NCBI GenBank assembly: GCA_013397795.1
Contig: VZTJ01002466.1
Span: forward strand, 365,696 to 429,695
DNA length: 64,000 nucleotides
Reading direction: 5' to 3'
Source: Orthonyx spaldingii
Taxonomy: Eukaryota > Chordata > Aves > Passeriformes > Orthonychidae
A program made the translations under genes and the position numbers. The notes under the pieces are model-generated. The model saw only the letters and a list, made by a program, of their open reading frames with translations, had not been told where the DNA came from and searched no databases. Shown piece after piece: positions 11,967 to 26,194 of the stretch. Numbering within the stretch: position 1 is the first letter of the stretch; the number at the start of each line of letters is the position of its first letter.

Positions 11967-14900
11967 GTTTGGCAACATTGATCATTTTTATTAGTTAGTA
12001 AAGCAGACCCTGAACTTCAGCTGCATTTCTGTTAGATTGTCACACTGCAGTTACAGTGATGTAGCCAAGCTAATCATGTGGTAGGTGCTGTCAGGAACCA
12101 CTGCTTTTAAAACTTGTTTTGAAGATGTCTATAGGCTGTCATAAAACATAGACCTTTAAACATTCTATCAACCTGAATCTGATATCACTATCCACTTACA
12201 ACTTTCTGTTTGTTGTAAATGTGCATACAGACCAGGTTATTATGGACAGATACTTTTTTCCTGTCTGAGTAGCTTGAACTGACACCAGTATATTTTCTTT
12301 AAGAGACATAAAAAGTAAGAGCATTTTTTAGATTTGTTTTAAACGGTACAAAACGCTTTTTTAAGGAAAAGGCAGTATTTTCCTTAGATCAGCTGACATA
12401 GTGTGCCTATTTACAAATCTTTGAACTTCATGGTTACAACAGTGCACACAACTGTAGGGCAACAACGTGTCTTGTTGCCAGGTTCAGGACTGTGTTATAG
12501 AGGTGGAAGTATTGACTGATAGTTTGCATCTCTCCATGTGTACAGGCTTGTAAAATGCTTAAAGGCTTCCAGCAGTAATATTAGTTTAAAAAAAAAAAAA
12601 AAAGCCTTTCAAGGAGTAGATGGGTGCTACTAATTTCAGGCTACATATACAAAATTCAAAGTGATTAAACTTATGGCTCTACAAAACCAGCAACAACACA
12701 GATTCTTTAATGTTGTCTGTACTCAGGGTTGAGAGGTAGATAAAGCTGCTTCAACACTTTACTGTTAAAGCAAACATGTAGAATCATGTATCTACTCCTT
12801 CCAGGTACCACAGCACAGGCCCTTTGGAGCAGCTATTCAAGGAGCAACTTTCTCAAATGAGAAAAAAGACAAAATGTAAGGCATTTGAAACTCTGCCTCC
12901 CATGAGCAAACCTGGATTGATTTCTTGGCTCAGCCTAGCTCAGAGAGATTATTGCATTTGTTCAAGATCAAGAGACTCAAAAAAAGTTGTCTCCTACATT
13001 TTATTTAGGATCTCCTACTAGACTGCTTACCAGTGCTGAGCAATTTCACCCTTAACCTCTCACAAAATCACCAGATTGTTCTTCCTTAATCTGTTTGCTG
13101 CCACTGTGTATGCTACAGTCTGCTCACTTTTCAGGAAGGTAGAACTAGCACGAGGCAGGGGACACCACTCTTTACTCTTTTCCAGGCAAGCAGTCATAGC
13201 ACCAGTACAAAACCTTCACCATCTTGCAGTGTGGTAGCAGAAGCTCCCATTTGTTTTGCTAATATAAAAAATGAGCAAATTATTATTGCTCAGAACAGTT
13301 TCTTGTGTTATATACACCTAGGAGAAATCCACACTCAGTCTAAATTCATTCTCATAACAACCAAAGAACACTAATCCAAGTATACCTGTATGGATAAACT
13401 CTAATTTTTTTAGTCTCATAACCAGAATGCCCTCCAAAGAAAGCTGCAAGAAACTTGTCAGTAAAAGATGTTGATCACAGGAAAAAAAAAATCACTAGTT
13501 AGCGTGTTTGGTTTTGACTTTCAGCACCTTGTATTTGCCTAGCATTTCTCAACAAATAGAACACGACTTCCTTCCGTTTAGAGTTTATTGAAAAAATAAT
13601 TTATATACATAATTCTTGTGCTGCAGTACATTTGTAGGGAGATAATTCAAACATTTTGACATTTGATATTGAAGCAGAGTTCATTAGACCTGTACCAGAA
13701 GGTCACAACATGTGTTTCTGTTTGCAGTTTGAAGGTGTATGATTACTGGAACTAAGTTTCTGGAGCACATACTCATAACTGTTCTATATTGAATTTCCCC
13801 TAAAGCTTATAAAAACTTCACAGTGTTTGCATAAAATTATTTCAATATTCATAGCAAAAGGGTACATATTCCTTAGTGTATTCATAAATAAAGGATATAA
13901 CATTTGGAGACAGAGTATACTCATTAATTTTTATAAATAGGCATGTCAGCTAAGTTACTTAACAGTATTCAATCAATTCTGGTAAACGCGGGTTTCACAT
14001 TCCAATATCAGTTGAATTAGTTGGACACAAACAGACCAGTTATACTGGTTATCTAAAACACAATCATCTCTTTCTGCTTTGACCAAAAATCATCGTGATT
14101 TCCTTTATATGATATTGATTCTGAAAGAACGAGCAAACATCATCAGTCCCCTCCTGCAGGTGTCTCTTTATGTTCTCTGTGTCGTTCAGAGCTGCAAGAG
14201 GCTGCTTTGACCCCTCCCCAGATATGATTAGTATCCACTTTCAGTCAGCAAATGAGACCTGGTATTTTCCAGAGTGAACACAGATACTTCCATTTGTTCA
14301 TGGGTCATTTGATGGTATATAAAGATGAGCTATATCATACAGGGAAAGGAAAATTGAAACGTCTCTGAGGGTCTTTATCTGGCATGTGGCATGAAAAAAA
14401 ATGTAGGGGAAAAAGGTCTGACAGAATGAAAGGAGCATACTTCAGTTGATTCTTACCACAGTAATAAGAATGCCAACTGCCTCAGATTAAAATGTAGATA
14501 CTTTGTGTGCTTTAGGATTTTTTGGCCACTGGTGCTTTAGGTGGTGACTTTTGAAACAAAAGGCATCAACTGGAGCTTACTATTTAATTGGCAAGAGACT
14601 GAGAATGAGGGAATTTGCAGCAGTTCTGATAACGAGACACCCTCACAGAGTGTTACGTGAAAGTTAATAAATATTGGTGAGTACCATTACTGCTGTTATT
14701 CATGCTTGCTGCATCAATTTCAAGAACTGTATATTTGCAAATATTTTACCATTGCTACTTATATTTGAGCAATAAATCTAACGATGTTAAGTTATCTATC
14801 ATAAACCACAGCTCAGCAGTGTAGCACTCATGGCTCTCAACAATATAATCCACTAAACTCAAAACTTTTGGATATCGTTTTACTGATGATTTCAAGGCTG

Positions 14901-16680
14901 TCCAAAACTTTACAGTGCTGGATCATTACTTGTACTCTGTAACGCATAGCCTGTGATTTGCTTGCTTTGGACTTGGCTTGGAGGTTGTCATCAGTCAACT
15001 TTGTTACTTTATTTCTTGGGTAAGGCTACAGTAGCAGGCTATTGTTTGTATTACATGTACAGCATCTGGAATGGCTTACTACATAGAATTTTCCTCCTAT
15101 ATTGCTCTGCATCTCTGGGATCTGTTTATGATGGATAGTTTCCATGAAGATGGCCCTCATCCTCAATCTTTGTAGGCTTCCTTTTCCCTGTTGAAAAATG
15201 TTAGAATGAAAAAATGAGTGGAAACGAAGCATTTTTGCCTGTGTTTTTTTCCAAGTTACTTACCTTTTCAGATTTTAATTTGTCTACTGAGGGTATAGCC
15301 ACCAGTAATGACATACACGATGCTTCATGCTTCAAGCTGGTGCTGCCCTGAGCCAAATGAATTCTGAGCCAAATACTGCTTCCAGTAATAGCAATATAAA
15401 TCAAGGTACTTTGGGATCATCTGTCCAAAATGACATGGATTACAGCGTCCTTATTCTAAATATACTCCAATAAAGTTTTGAGCAGAATTTGTACTTTATG
15501 TCTTAAATATTGTAATGGTATGAAAAGTAACAAAACTTATGTATTACATGTGATTAAGTCATAAAGTAGAATTGTAAAATATTTGTTCTAGTTAAAAACC
15601 ACACAGCTGGATAATTATATGCTCAGTTTTTGTATGTGGGGAGCATAAATGGATATGCAGATTATTCAGTAAAAAAGAGGTCAGGTCATTGGCTAATCAG
15701 CGGAATCCTGATACGATGATGCAAACTCTGAAAACATGCCTGGTGAACAGCACCAGCAAAACTCTGCCTTCCTGTGCATAGGTATAGTTCATATTCAGCC
15801 CTATTAATTGTGTTTCATGTGGCTGTTACTCCATACCTTCTTTGGAAAAACACAAATATATTGATACAGCAAAGATTTCTGTCACCTAACAGAGGAAACT
15901 GGATGCCTGTAGTTTATCTGAGTCACTGCAGTGTGCCAGCACCTCAACAACGTACCTGGAGTATTCTGTGGGACACTGCTCATTAGCAGTGACCAGTTTT
16001 GGGGTTTTTTTCCATGCAAATGAAAGTTTGGAACTAGTTTTACTGTGTTACTTTTCCACTTCATTACTCAGCATCCAAATCTTCTGCCACAAATATTGTA
16101 TTCTGTGAGCAATTTTTCCCCCAATTAGAGCATATTTTAGCTATCTCTTTACCACAACTTCAACATTTATCTTGTCTCTCTTATTTTTCTTAGAATTCCA
16201 ATCATTAAACCTGAAAAGCAACAACACTTGCATGAAGAGCATATGCCTTTCAGAATATATGATTTCTTGAAATATAGTTCATTATCTTGGCTTTTTGCCT
16301 TCAGTTTTACTGCTATTTAAGCACCAAGCCATGTTTCTCATTGGAATTACCTTTAAAAATGAAATAACAGGGAATATTGTGCAGAAACTATTAGATGACG
16401 TGTGAGTGAGCCAAGCAGGCGAAGCAAACCCAGTTTGTATTTATGTGATTCCCTTCAGTAGGAAAGAAGTTGACTACTCTGTAATAACAAAGATGGAAGT
16501 GATTGTGCTTTCAGGCTGTTGACACTAACTTTTGCAATGATCATGACTGAGAATGAAAATAACAGAATGGTCTTTCCCTGCATTCAATTTTTAACCTCTG
16601 TCATGTTGAGCATCTCTAGATTTCAATTTGGGTCCACAATCTAGGAAAAAAATTGATAGGTCCGAGGTGTTACCAAAGTG
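11967..16680. other. AT-rich noncoding stretch
   Basis: There is an A-run of 16 at 12588-12603. I recognise no gene or interspersed repeat. A strong donor-like site on the minus strand near 15262 (CTGAAAAG then GTAAGT) closes an open frame covering about 15262-15350, but no convincing acceptor pairs with it. Confidence 0.6.
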
Positions 16681-16707
16681 AAATAAATTACTCTTGTTTC
16701 TCCTCAG

Positions 16708-16750
16708 ATGTCAGATCCCTCACCAAATGCCTCTGTGCTCGCAATGTCAG
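16708..16750 (+). other. Candidate short exon, plus strand
   Basis: A pyrimidine-rich acceptor (ACTCTTGTTTCTCCTCAG, ending 16707) is followed by 43 bases and a good donor (TCAG then GTAACC, GT at 16751-16752). The segment has no stop in any of the three plus frames. Frame 1 begins with ATG (MSDPSPNASVLAMS plus one base). Its length is not a multiple of three, so in a coding transcript it would shift frame if skipped. I do not recognise the peptide in any frame. It could equally be a lncRNA or UTR exon, or chance. Confidence 0.2.
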
Positions 16751-16756
16751 GTAACC

Positions 16757-19700
16757 ACCACGGCTGCTCCCCTTTCCCTTCCTCCCTCCATTCTTCCTTC
16801 ACCGTGTGTCCTAAACTTCACTCAAAATAACTTTGCACAACTACACTTCTGTTATCCATGCTTTTCTTAATTTTGTCTGGAGTTCTTTGCAAAGACAAAA
16901 ATTCACCCTAAATAATCAGTTTAAAATATGTGCCACCAGTTTGACAAAGATAAAGGAATATTCCATTGGTCCTATGCTTTTTAATTTGGGTGGTAATTTG
17001 TCAGTCAGTCACCGGAAGTTTTGATTTTGTTCTAACTTGTGCTAGGTCACATCTGTGCATTATGCTGGATTAATAGTCTAAAACAAAAAAAAAGCTGCAT
17101 ATTTTGAGTGTTCTTCAATCTTATGCTTGGGTGGAGGTATGGGTAATTATGTAAAATCTGTTTGCTCCTTGCAAATTATAATCTCTGAGGTGTACACATT
17201 GTTTTACAAGCTGTAAAGCCGAGCAGAATGATTGAGACATTTCTCTATATTATCATGAGATACTAATGATAATTTGCTGAGTTTTCTGTTTCACTAAACA
17301 CGAGAAATCATCTTTTCATTACATTGTATCGAATTTCATTAGAATGATAGCCATGAGTAGATGGTTGTAAAACTTTTCCTTGGAGTGTTTAAACTAGAAG
17401 ACAACTTTGTGTTTGACAAGAACATTGGAAATTTATATAAGAACATTATCATGATAAAGAAAGTAAAATATTTAAGATGGGATGAGAATTGGGCTTTTTT
17501 TTTTTTTGATGGGGCTGGTTAACAGATATTTTGCACTATTTCTTCAGATGAAATTTTCTATTTAAACTAGTCATGAGCTCTTGTTTAAGTAAAGAGGGTA
17601 CTAATTGAATTACTGTAGTTTTAATTATTTCCCCCAATGGAAAGAGAGGAACAGTCTTAAGACCTTTCCATTTTCTCACATGAATATCCTCTGAATTAAC
17701 CTTTCTATTATATTTATTACCTTCTCCTTTCCCTTTGTAAGAATAGAGTGTGGAATACTGAATAGAAAAAAGGTATTTTTAACAGCAGGTATCAACATTC
17801 ACATTACCTGTTAGATCTCTCTGATTTTCAGACTATGCTTAAGAACAGTCTTCTGAGAAATGTAATTTTTAGAGTCTTAGCACAAAATACAGGTCATGCT
17901 CACAACCTTACATATGCTTTTTGAAAGTGTCAGTCACGATCTATGTATATGCAGGGAAACAGCTGAAAGTGTGCTGTTACAAGAGTCATATACAGAAAAA
18001 ATAATGTGCTAGTACATGAGTAAGAATAGTTGATATAGAATGGTTCTCCACTTGAGCCATCACCTGAAACTTTTAAAACTAGAGGGAACATAATACTAAA
18101 AACTACTTAATCGAAGAAACCAGACTTTACTGGAAACAGAAATAAGTCATTAATACATTTTCCCTGTCTCTTACTCCCATAACTGATATGACTACTAGAG
18201 AAACGAGCAGCATCTTTACCATCTAGATCATCACTTACATCCTGGCCATCCCAGTTGTCGTGTTTTTAGATATTGCCCTTACATTCCCACCTCCTAGAGC
18301 TGTTATGTGTCTCTGTGTTTTTCTACATTTTAAAGTATCTTTGCCAGAACTTTTAGCTGCCAGAGCTTTTAGTTTTAGAGAAACAATACTTAAATGCAAC
18401 AGAAGTCTCAAAAGGCCAATAAAATGGGATTGTATTAAAGCAAGCCATTATTTGATATCAGCCTTGTTTTTGTGGGGTTGTCTTTTGATCTTTGAATGCT
18501 TGGGTCTAGCACAACTGAAGTGTATTTTGACTTTCTGCTGGCCAGTTTAGGATACAAATTTGGAAGTGTACTTCTTATGAGAAGTGCTCTGTCAGTTCTT
18601 TTTATAATGTTGCACTTAGATCCTCATCTGTCTCTCTTCTGTTCTTCCTCTCACTGTAGTGGAATCAATGTGGATTTTTGCAGTCAATGACATCTCCAAA
18701 ACAGTCTGAACTTGCTTTTTTATGCCTTATCTGGAAAAGCTTAGATTAAGGGTAGCACAAAGCAAAGCTTCCAGAGTTATTTCTTACACAAAAGTATATA
18801 TATTTCAGGTAAGCAGAAGGAGGCAGTTGTTATAGAATTTCTTTCAAGGAAAGCTACCTTCTAATCATGTAATCATCAATTAAAAAAGGGTTATGAAAAG
18901 ATATTGTAGACTTCTGTTAAAGATGACAATATCTTTTTCATTAGGCAGTGTTTTCATGACTCAGAAGGAAAAGTGATAGGTGCCAATCACATAGAAGTAA
19001 CGGACATTTATATTATGTAAATATTAATCTTCTGTAGTGATGAAAAGGCAGTTTAAAATATTTATAATCAAGAACATGATGGACAGTAAGGGGGTGGGGA
19101 AGGAAGTAAAAAGCCCTCCATACTCCTTTAAGTTTGGAGAGTACTATAATAAATATGAGGCATTTGGTTAATAATCAAGTGCTATTATTGACTACTTCTG
19201 ATAAATATGGGTACTTTTGGCCCATTACCAGTTCTTAACACTTTAATACTAGAAAGTGTCTTTAAAACAATTTTAAACATGACTAGAGGCTTATAAAACA
19301 GGCACATGGGCTATGTAGATATAACCTTAAGGAAAACAATATTTTATTTTCTAGCTTCATCACTAGACGTATTTAATTTCATCAGGATTATACAGGGAGA
19401 ACTATTTCTACTCTTAATAGTGATCAAATGCAAGGTGGCATCAATTCTTGTCAGGGATTTCGAGCACAAATTATGTACAAACCATGTACACAAATAATGA
19501 GTGATTCACTTGATGAATTTAGATTTTTAAATGCAATTTCACTTGTTTTCAATGATGCGATGCATGAACTGTACATTTTATAGGGCTATTTGAAATAGTG
19601 AAATAGAAAAAGGAGTCAGGACCTACCAGCAAGAATTAGGATTTGCAGGATCTGATGCCACCTATTTTATACTAGGAAGTAGTATTACACCATATGTCAA

Positions 19701-22700
19701 TTATGTTTATTTGCTTACCCATATAAGAATTTCTTTTTTACATCTGTGTTAGCTTGTCATGACACTGTTTATTCTAAACATGCCTGCATGCCTCCTTCCT
19801 ATTTTCTGTAACAAGACATAAGTGTACTAGATCCATTTCCACCAGTTAAAATTCCTGGGTTTCCCAGAGTTTACTGCAGCCTTATATGTGCAGTTGTACC
19901 CTATGCAAGGACTCGTGGGAGAGACCTGTTCCTTGAGAGGATTCAGACATCATTCTTCTTTAGCTTGCTTTCAAAGAGGCAACACAGAGGTCAAGAAAGT
20001 CCTGCTAGCAAAGAGCCAGTGTCAAGGCAAAATCGGACTCTGCATGGCTGACTGCAGCCCAGGCTGTCAGATTAGTCCCCAGGCAGGCACTGGACTTAGG
20101 GAAAGCTTTGAGGGGAGAGACAAAAACTCACTTTATCCTGTCAAAGCCATACCAGGATCTGTTCTGTTTTCCCTTCTGCAAAAGTCTTTAAAAAGTAATT
20201 TTTCCATTCATGTAGAAAAACTGTCCCCATGCCCACTACACATCTGAACAGCATCAGTGCCTGAGAGCTGCCTAATGTCCCATTTTCAGGGGGTCACAGG
20301 GCTCATTTGAACTTCCACAATGCCTTCAGTTTTCCCACTCTAACCTTGACATAAAGCTTTCTCAGCAGGACTTTGTGGCTTGAAGACAAAAATAACTGTG
20401 AGGTTTAAGTACCTTGAGGCTGTGCATTTTGCACAACTCTCCAGTCTTTACAAATTTCTTATAAATGTAAGATTAAATCAATTTCAGAGAGCTAACTGGG
20501 AATATCTACCTACTGCTCTGATGGCAAACACTTTGCAAACAAAGACCCCCTTGCTTGAACTGCTGGTAATCTTTACTTTCTGCTAGGCTGATATTAAATT
20601 GTGACAACAGCTGGTAAATACAACCTGGCCTTACAAGTGATTGCAAGGGTTAAAAACCGGCAGTAACTATGAACAAAGTAGAGAAAATCCAAATTAGAGG
20701 TTGCTGCAGTTTTGTTCTGAAAACACTATTTTACTCCAAAGAAACTCCCAATGACATTTCCATTGGTGCCACAATACTTTGTAATCTCTGGAGAAGAATT
20801 TCGCTTGACTACATGATTGCTTGCAGTAAATGGCAAGAATCATGGTATGATCATTTAGTCACTAAACTTTCTAACCAACTTGATTGTTTACGTATTAAAC
20901 TTTTCATAATTTGAACAGAAGTAAGCATTGTAAGAAAATAAAATGAATGTTAATACTAAAAACCGTGAATATTTTAAATTAATTAAAAATTGTTAAAGCT
21001 TATGTATCTCATTTCATCAGGTACAAGAAAATCTTGAGGCTACATTCATGTGTTTTCAGACAGGATTTTGCACACAATCTCCTTGAGCAAAGCAGACACT
21101 CTGTATCGGTCCTAAATCAAACTCATCACCATTATTATCTTCCTTCACGGACAGGAATTTATCCATCTAGTGACAGTAACAATTTCACAGATAAACAGGT
21201 CATCTGGGCCTTTATTAAGATCTGTAAAATGTAATGGGAATCTTCCTGATTTCAAGCATCAGCTTTTTTATCACCAACCAGCTGTTTCTAAGTCTGGAAA
21301 TAAGCACAGGAGGTGTTGTATTTAAATCATCCAAAGTTTCTCCTATACTGCTAACCAAAAGAGTACCATGGAAAAATCCTGTTGCTGAAGCCAAATGACT
21401 GAAACTGGTTCACAGCCATGATGCACCTGAAATAGACTTCCACATCCATACGTACATAACACTTAGTGGGCTGTATATTACACGTAGGAAGCATATACCT
21501 ATACACAGGAAGTTCTCTGCTAATCCTAAGATAATATTTCCTGGACTTTCTCAAAATTAAATACCTGAAATAAAGAGGACACTTCGTTGCACATCACCAG
21601 AGGGGTATTTTTATAGCATGAGAATGGATGTAAGTACAGCTGAACATTTAATGAACTGGCCATGTAGATCCATCTGGGTTGGCATGGGAACCCTGATTTT
21701 TCTGTGGTCATCCCCAAGTATCTAAATGGCTTGGAAAAAGCTCACTGAATCATGTATCTTTTGGGAATAGGCCTTATGCAGAATTTTCCTCATCCAAGAA
21801 TCTACATTTTGAATAGAACAGAAATCTTGCCCGTTACCTTAAGCAAAATGTGTTCAGTCTTACAAGTCGGAATTAAATCAGTAGTGCATAGATTCAGAGT
21901 CAAAGGGATGGTTGACTACCCTCTAATGATAGCAAATGCAAAAAAAATTCTAAAGTCTCTAAAACAAGCTGGGTACCAAAACAGATGGTGTCCATCACTG
22001 CTATTTCTGTCCTTAAAAATTAGATTTATAAATAGCTGGTAATGAATGAACTAAAAATACACATACAGAAGACTAAAATCAGCTTACATGAACACTCTGT
22101 AAAGAGAATAGGCTGTAAACCAGCATTAGAGGAATTAGTCCTGAGAGTCTCTTACTTTGTTATTTAGCCAACACATTTCTTTCAGTAGTGTTGGTGTGAA
22201 TTTGCACAAAGAACGAGGTATCAACCTCTTTTCAGTATTTGTATCTGTTTTCTTACTACCCTTAACCTTATGTGATAAAGGTTGTGTAAAGCAGCAATAA
22301 AATATAACATCAGACGTTTTTTCTGTTAATATAACACTTTTCTCTCTCTAAGTAGAAGGAAGCAGTTTTTCAAAGGCAATGCATTTTGTACCAAAAAAAT
22401 CCATTTTTGAATGGAAATTACAGCTTCATTGCTGTTGTGAAATGGAACAGCATTAATCCATTTCTTGGCAACAATCACAGTGAGAAAGAGAAATGATGCA
22501 GTAAACATATGTAACCTATTCCTCTTACAAACCAAATAATGTCTTCTTAGAGTCCTCCTCGGATGCTGCAATACAGAGAGGTTTTAGTAATCCTGTCCTT
22601 TATGAAAAATTGTAGGAGAAGGAAGATAAATCAAAGGACTTTTATATTTAACTTTCAAATGTATTGGTTATTCTAACACTGTACCCATTCCAAATCATTT

Positions 22701-25385
22701 GAGTAGCTTGAGGACAATGAAGCATTGTTGGAATATATGGCTTTGAAATATCTCTCATTACATACACATACATACAGTAGCTCATCAAAAATGTAAAACA
22801 TTTGCCAGACCTGGCCTTGATTAATTTTTCCTTTCAATCTGGACATAAAATTTTATGGCAGAGAAATGGGAGAGGGCAAAATAGGGATTCCATTCCAACC
22901 TCTACCCTGTCCCCCTGGGTTGTCCTGTTTGGTCCAAGCACAGCAGTTATGGTGGATAAGTTGGACCAGTTCCTCCTGCAGAAAAAGCCTTTAAGCTGCC
23001 CTCAAAACCAAATTTACTGCCCTTACCATCAGTGACCATGGATGTAGAGGCCAAGACATTGAGACTAATGTGGGATGCACTTCATCCCTTGGGGAGAACA
23101 ACATCCCTGTAAATGAACGTGGATGTTGTTATGCCATGCCCAGGTTCAGCAAAGCAGGCAGGAAAAGAGCAGCTGAGGAGATGGGGAGGCCTGAAAGTGA
23201 TGTCAAAAGGATTTTTTGCTTTTTCTTTTCTATACCTTTTACACAGTTCTATGTATGCACAAGTGTTAGCATGCATACTTGGACTTCTTTAAGTCTGATA
23301 ACTCAGCATAGTTCCAAGGTCCTGTAGAGCTAGGAGACCAAACATTCTACTGTCTTGAGGAGCCATGGCTCCTCTCAGCAGAACAGGTTCTGTAAACTTA
23401 CTGGCCCCCCAGGTAGATTAAGTCTATAAGTTGTGTGTGTGAGTGGGGTGGGAAAGGAAGAAAGCAGAAGAGAAAAAGCATGCATGCATGGTGGGCATTG
23501 CAATGTATTCCACCTCGGCGACGTCATGTATCAGAACAGGATCCTATTAAAATACTGAGGTAAACAACCCTCGACCCTCTAACCTCCAACTGTGTCTAGT
23601 TTTAATTCCTAAAAGCAGGAAAAAAGGCATCAAAAGTACCTGTTCTCTGCTGCCCCAGATATAGACCTTCAACTCGAATACAAATATAGCTCTTTAAAAT
23701 TGATTAAAAAAATATAAATGTAAACAGAACTACCAGTCTTCAGCTATTTTAATATTGCAGGTAATTGAACTAATGCTCAAACGTCACGTGTTGTGAATAA
23801 CACAAGATAATAAGAAAAACCAGGACAATTTAAATGAGTCTGTTTGTAAACCCTTATGTTTCCCAAAACAAAAATACCTGAAGTGAAAAATCAATTCTAG
23901 AATGATTTACTAATGTATGTAATTGCTTTTCCTTCTATGTGGACATCATTCCTGTAATTTCACTGGATCACTCTGGTACTTGTAATTAAACATATATTTA
24001 AGCTTGTTCAGGACCAAATATCTTGAGGCCTTTAATATATTTTATGGTTTAAACAAAAATTATTGCTTTTCTTTATTATTTCTAAATTCAAGAAGCATAC
24101 ACAACAATGTTCCTTGCAGTAATATAAATTGATTATATAACCATATTGCAATAACCTCATTTTTCAAGTTAATGCAAATAAATGCTTTCGAAAAAACGTA
24201 ATAGAGGTAACTCATTTTCAGACCAGTATTGTGAATAACACGTTCTGTCCCAAATTAAATAATAAAAAAGTTAACTCTGCTAGCTTTAATTTTTTTCTTA
24301 ATTTTAGGCAAATTGAAGTACTGTGGATAGTAAAATTGAGTTCAAGTTTGAAGACATAAATTTGAAATTCAATATATTATTTTGAGCCATATTTTTTCTC
24401 ATTATATACACAGGAACTTTTAAATTGCTAATTCTGTGGCAGCATTCTCGTTCAACGGAATCCAGAATTAAACCTGGACAAACATGAAGTAACCTGCCTT
24501 CATTAACAGATATCCAATTAAACCTTCCAGTTTCTTAGGATCCCAAGTGACGGTAGCACATTAAGGCAGAAATTACTTACTGCAAGGGATCCTGACTAAT
24601 ACCATCCTTGGGAAAATGCCTCTCCACCACCGCTCTGTGTGAGTAACATCCCTTGTTGCTCAGGGGTTTTGTCACCCTTCCAAGCTCCCGCCTTATCACA
24701 GGAAGCATATCTTGACAGCTGCCTGGGCATTGCTTCTTGGACGTGTCCCTACCTTTCACTGGTGCAGCCTGGCAATTCTTCTTAATGGAGACTATTAAAT
24801 AAAGATTTCTGGTCACACTGACTGAGGTGAACACACAGCTCAGAAGGCTCCAGATATTTACGTACTGTGCTGTATTATGGAAACACTTGAGGTCGGTTGC
24901 TGAGGCTTGAGTGAAATGGCTTTTTCTGGAAGTAACTGTAAAAATAAAATGAGGCAAAAATTCATGCTGTAAACTCACAGGAACCTAAGGGAAATGGGGA
25001 GAGAGTGATAGACTGTTTTACCCAGGAAATAGGATAGCATTCAGGTCGGAATGGGGTAGGCAGCAAAAGAAATTGGGCACCTTGCCTAATACCTCAGCCC
25101 CACTGGGGCAAAGCTAATGCATACCTATAATAAGTGAATAAATTCCTTAAAATCCAATTTAAGCATATTGCTGGTGTGATCCTTCCAAAACAAGTTAAGT
25201 GTTTTAGGAGCATAAGTTCCATTGGAAATCACACCTGAGCCTGATCATGATCTTGTCAATCGAAAGCCCTTTTATTCCAAGGAAAATGTAGTTAGAGGAC
25301 TGCAAGAATTGCAAGAGATAAGAATCTGCTTGTAACATATTGCCATGAACACAGACATGATTCCTTGCATATGCAACTAACTATC
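16757..25385. other. Noncoding stretch with GC-richer patches
   Basis: No gene is recognised in this 8.6 kb. GC-richer patches lie at about 19840-20330 and 22870-23190 and carry longer chance open frames (119 codons at 19888-20247, opening on GTG). A 133-codon minus-strand open frame (24577-24978) ends in a consensus donor-like sequence (TTGCA then GTAAGT) but lacks a good acceptor at a compatible place. There is a T-run of 13 at 17495-17507. Confidence 0.6.
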
Positions 25386-25415
25386 TGTTAATTATCTTCA
25401 TTCTCTTTTCATTAG

Positions 25416-25555
25416 GTGTATCCATCCCCCTGCCAATCATGCTTTCCACTTAACACCTCAGATTTTCTTCAGAAGCATTAATGTGGAAAGAGTCAGGTTT
25501 AAAACAAGGTTTTGTATTCATACAATGAGCATTGCAGGAAATTCTGTGGCTGAAG
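25416..25555 (+). other. Candidate 140-bp exon, plus strand
   Basis: This is the best splice-site pair I found. A branch-point-like CTAAC has its A at about 25380, 35 bases before the acceptor. A continuous pyrimidine tract (TTCATTCTCTTTTCATTAG) ends at 25415, and a consensus donor (GCTGAAG then GTGAGTAAG) follows 25555. One frame is open through all 140 bases: 1 base, 46 codons, then 1 base, beginning CIHPPANHAFHLTPQ. The other two frames contain stops. I recognise no domain. It could be an exon of an unannotated coding or noncoding transcript, or a pseudo-exon in an intron. Confidence 0.25.
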
Positions 25556-26086
25556 GTGAGTAAGTGACCAAACCAAATGATTGCAGTGATCACCTTTGAT
25601 GCAGTCACCCAGCTGAACCCCCAGTGCAGGTGTGGTGTTAACTCAAGTGTTACACAAGATGATGTGTGCATACAAGATGAGAACAGAAATGTAGTGCTTA
25701 CTGGCCAGCAAGATCTTTTACCCTCCTGGCTTTTCTTCATAGTTTGTGAAAGTAGAATCACTGGAAACTGATGTATAAAGAGCTATGCCTCATGTGGGAG
25801 AAGCTTTTTAAGTTGTTTCAGGGTAAGTTGCTGACAGAAGAAAAGCCACCTTCTGTTTGTTGAGGCCATTGTGGATTTTGTCTACAAGGTTATGTCTTGA
25901 GGCAAAAGCAAGCAGCTGGCAGGAGCTGGTATACAGCATCTTTTTTATTTTTCTGAGACTGCTAGGAAAACATAAGGGAGTTCTTAGGATAGGGAGAGTG
26001 TTCACAGAGCAGTGCGATGGGAGATCATCAGCACATCCCAGCACACACAAAAGAAGATGGTTTAGCATCTGTTCTGGAGCTCCAGA

Positions 26087-26194
26087 GTGTGCAAGCCAAG
26101 AGTTCTGGGTACTGGCAGCCATGCATGGAGATGGATCACAGTGTGCATGCCAAGGGTTTTGGATACTGGTAATCAAGCACAGAGATGGATATTT
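26087..26194 (+). repeat. 54-bp imperfect tandem duplication
   Basis: Unit 1 (26087-26140) and unit 2 (26141-26194) both begin with GTGTGCA and align without gaps over 54 bases, with roughly a quarter of positions different. The period is a multiple of three, so the overlapping open frames on both strands (25857-26231 plus, 25808-26224 minus) carry an 18-residue repeat. No third copy is visible on either side. The divergence indicates an older duplication than those at 10.4 and 54.4 kb. Confidence 0.8.

Noticed and set aside
19888..20247. 119-codon open frame, plus strand
   Set aside because: It opens on GTG in a GC-richer patch, with no recognised family and no convincing splice context.
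24577..24978. 133-codon minus-strand open frame ending in a consensus donor
   Set aside because: The donor is good, but every upstream AG lacks a pyrimidine tract, so no exon can be defined.
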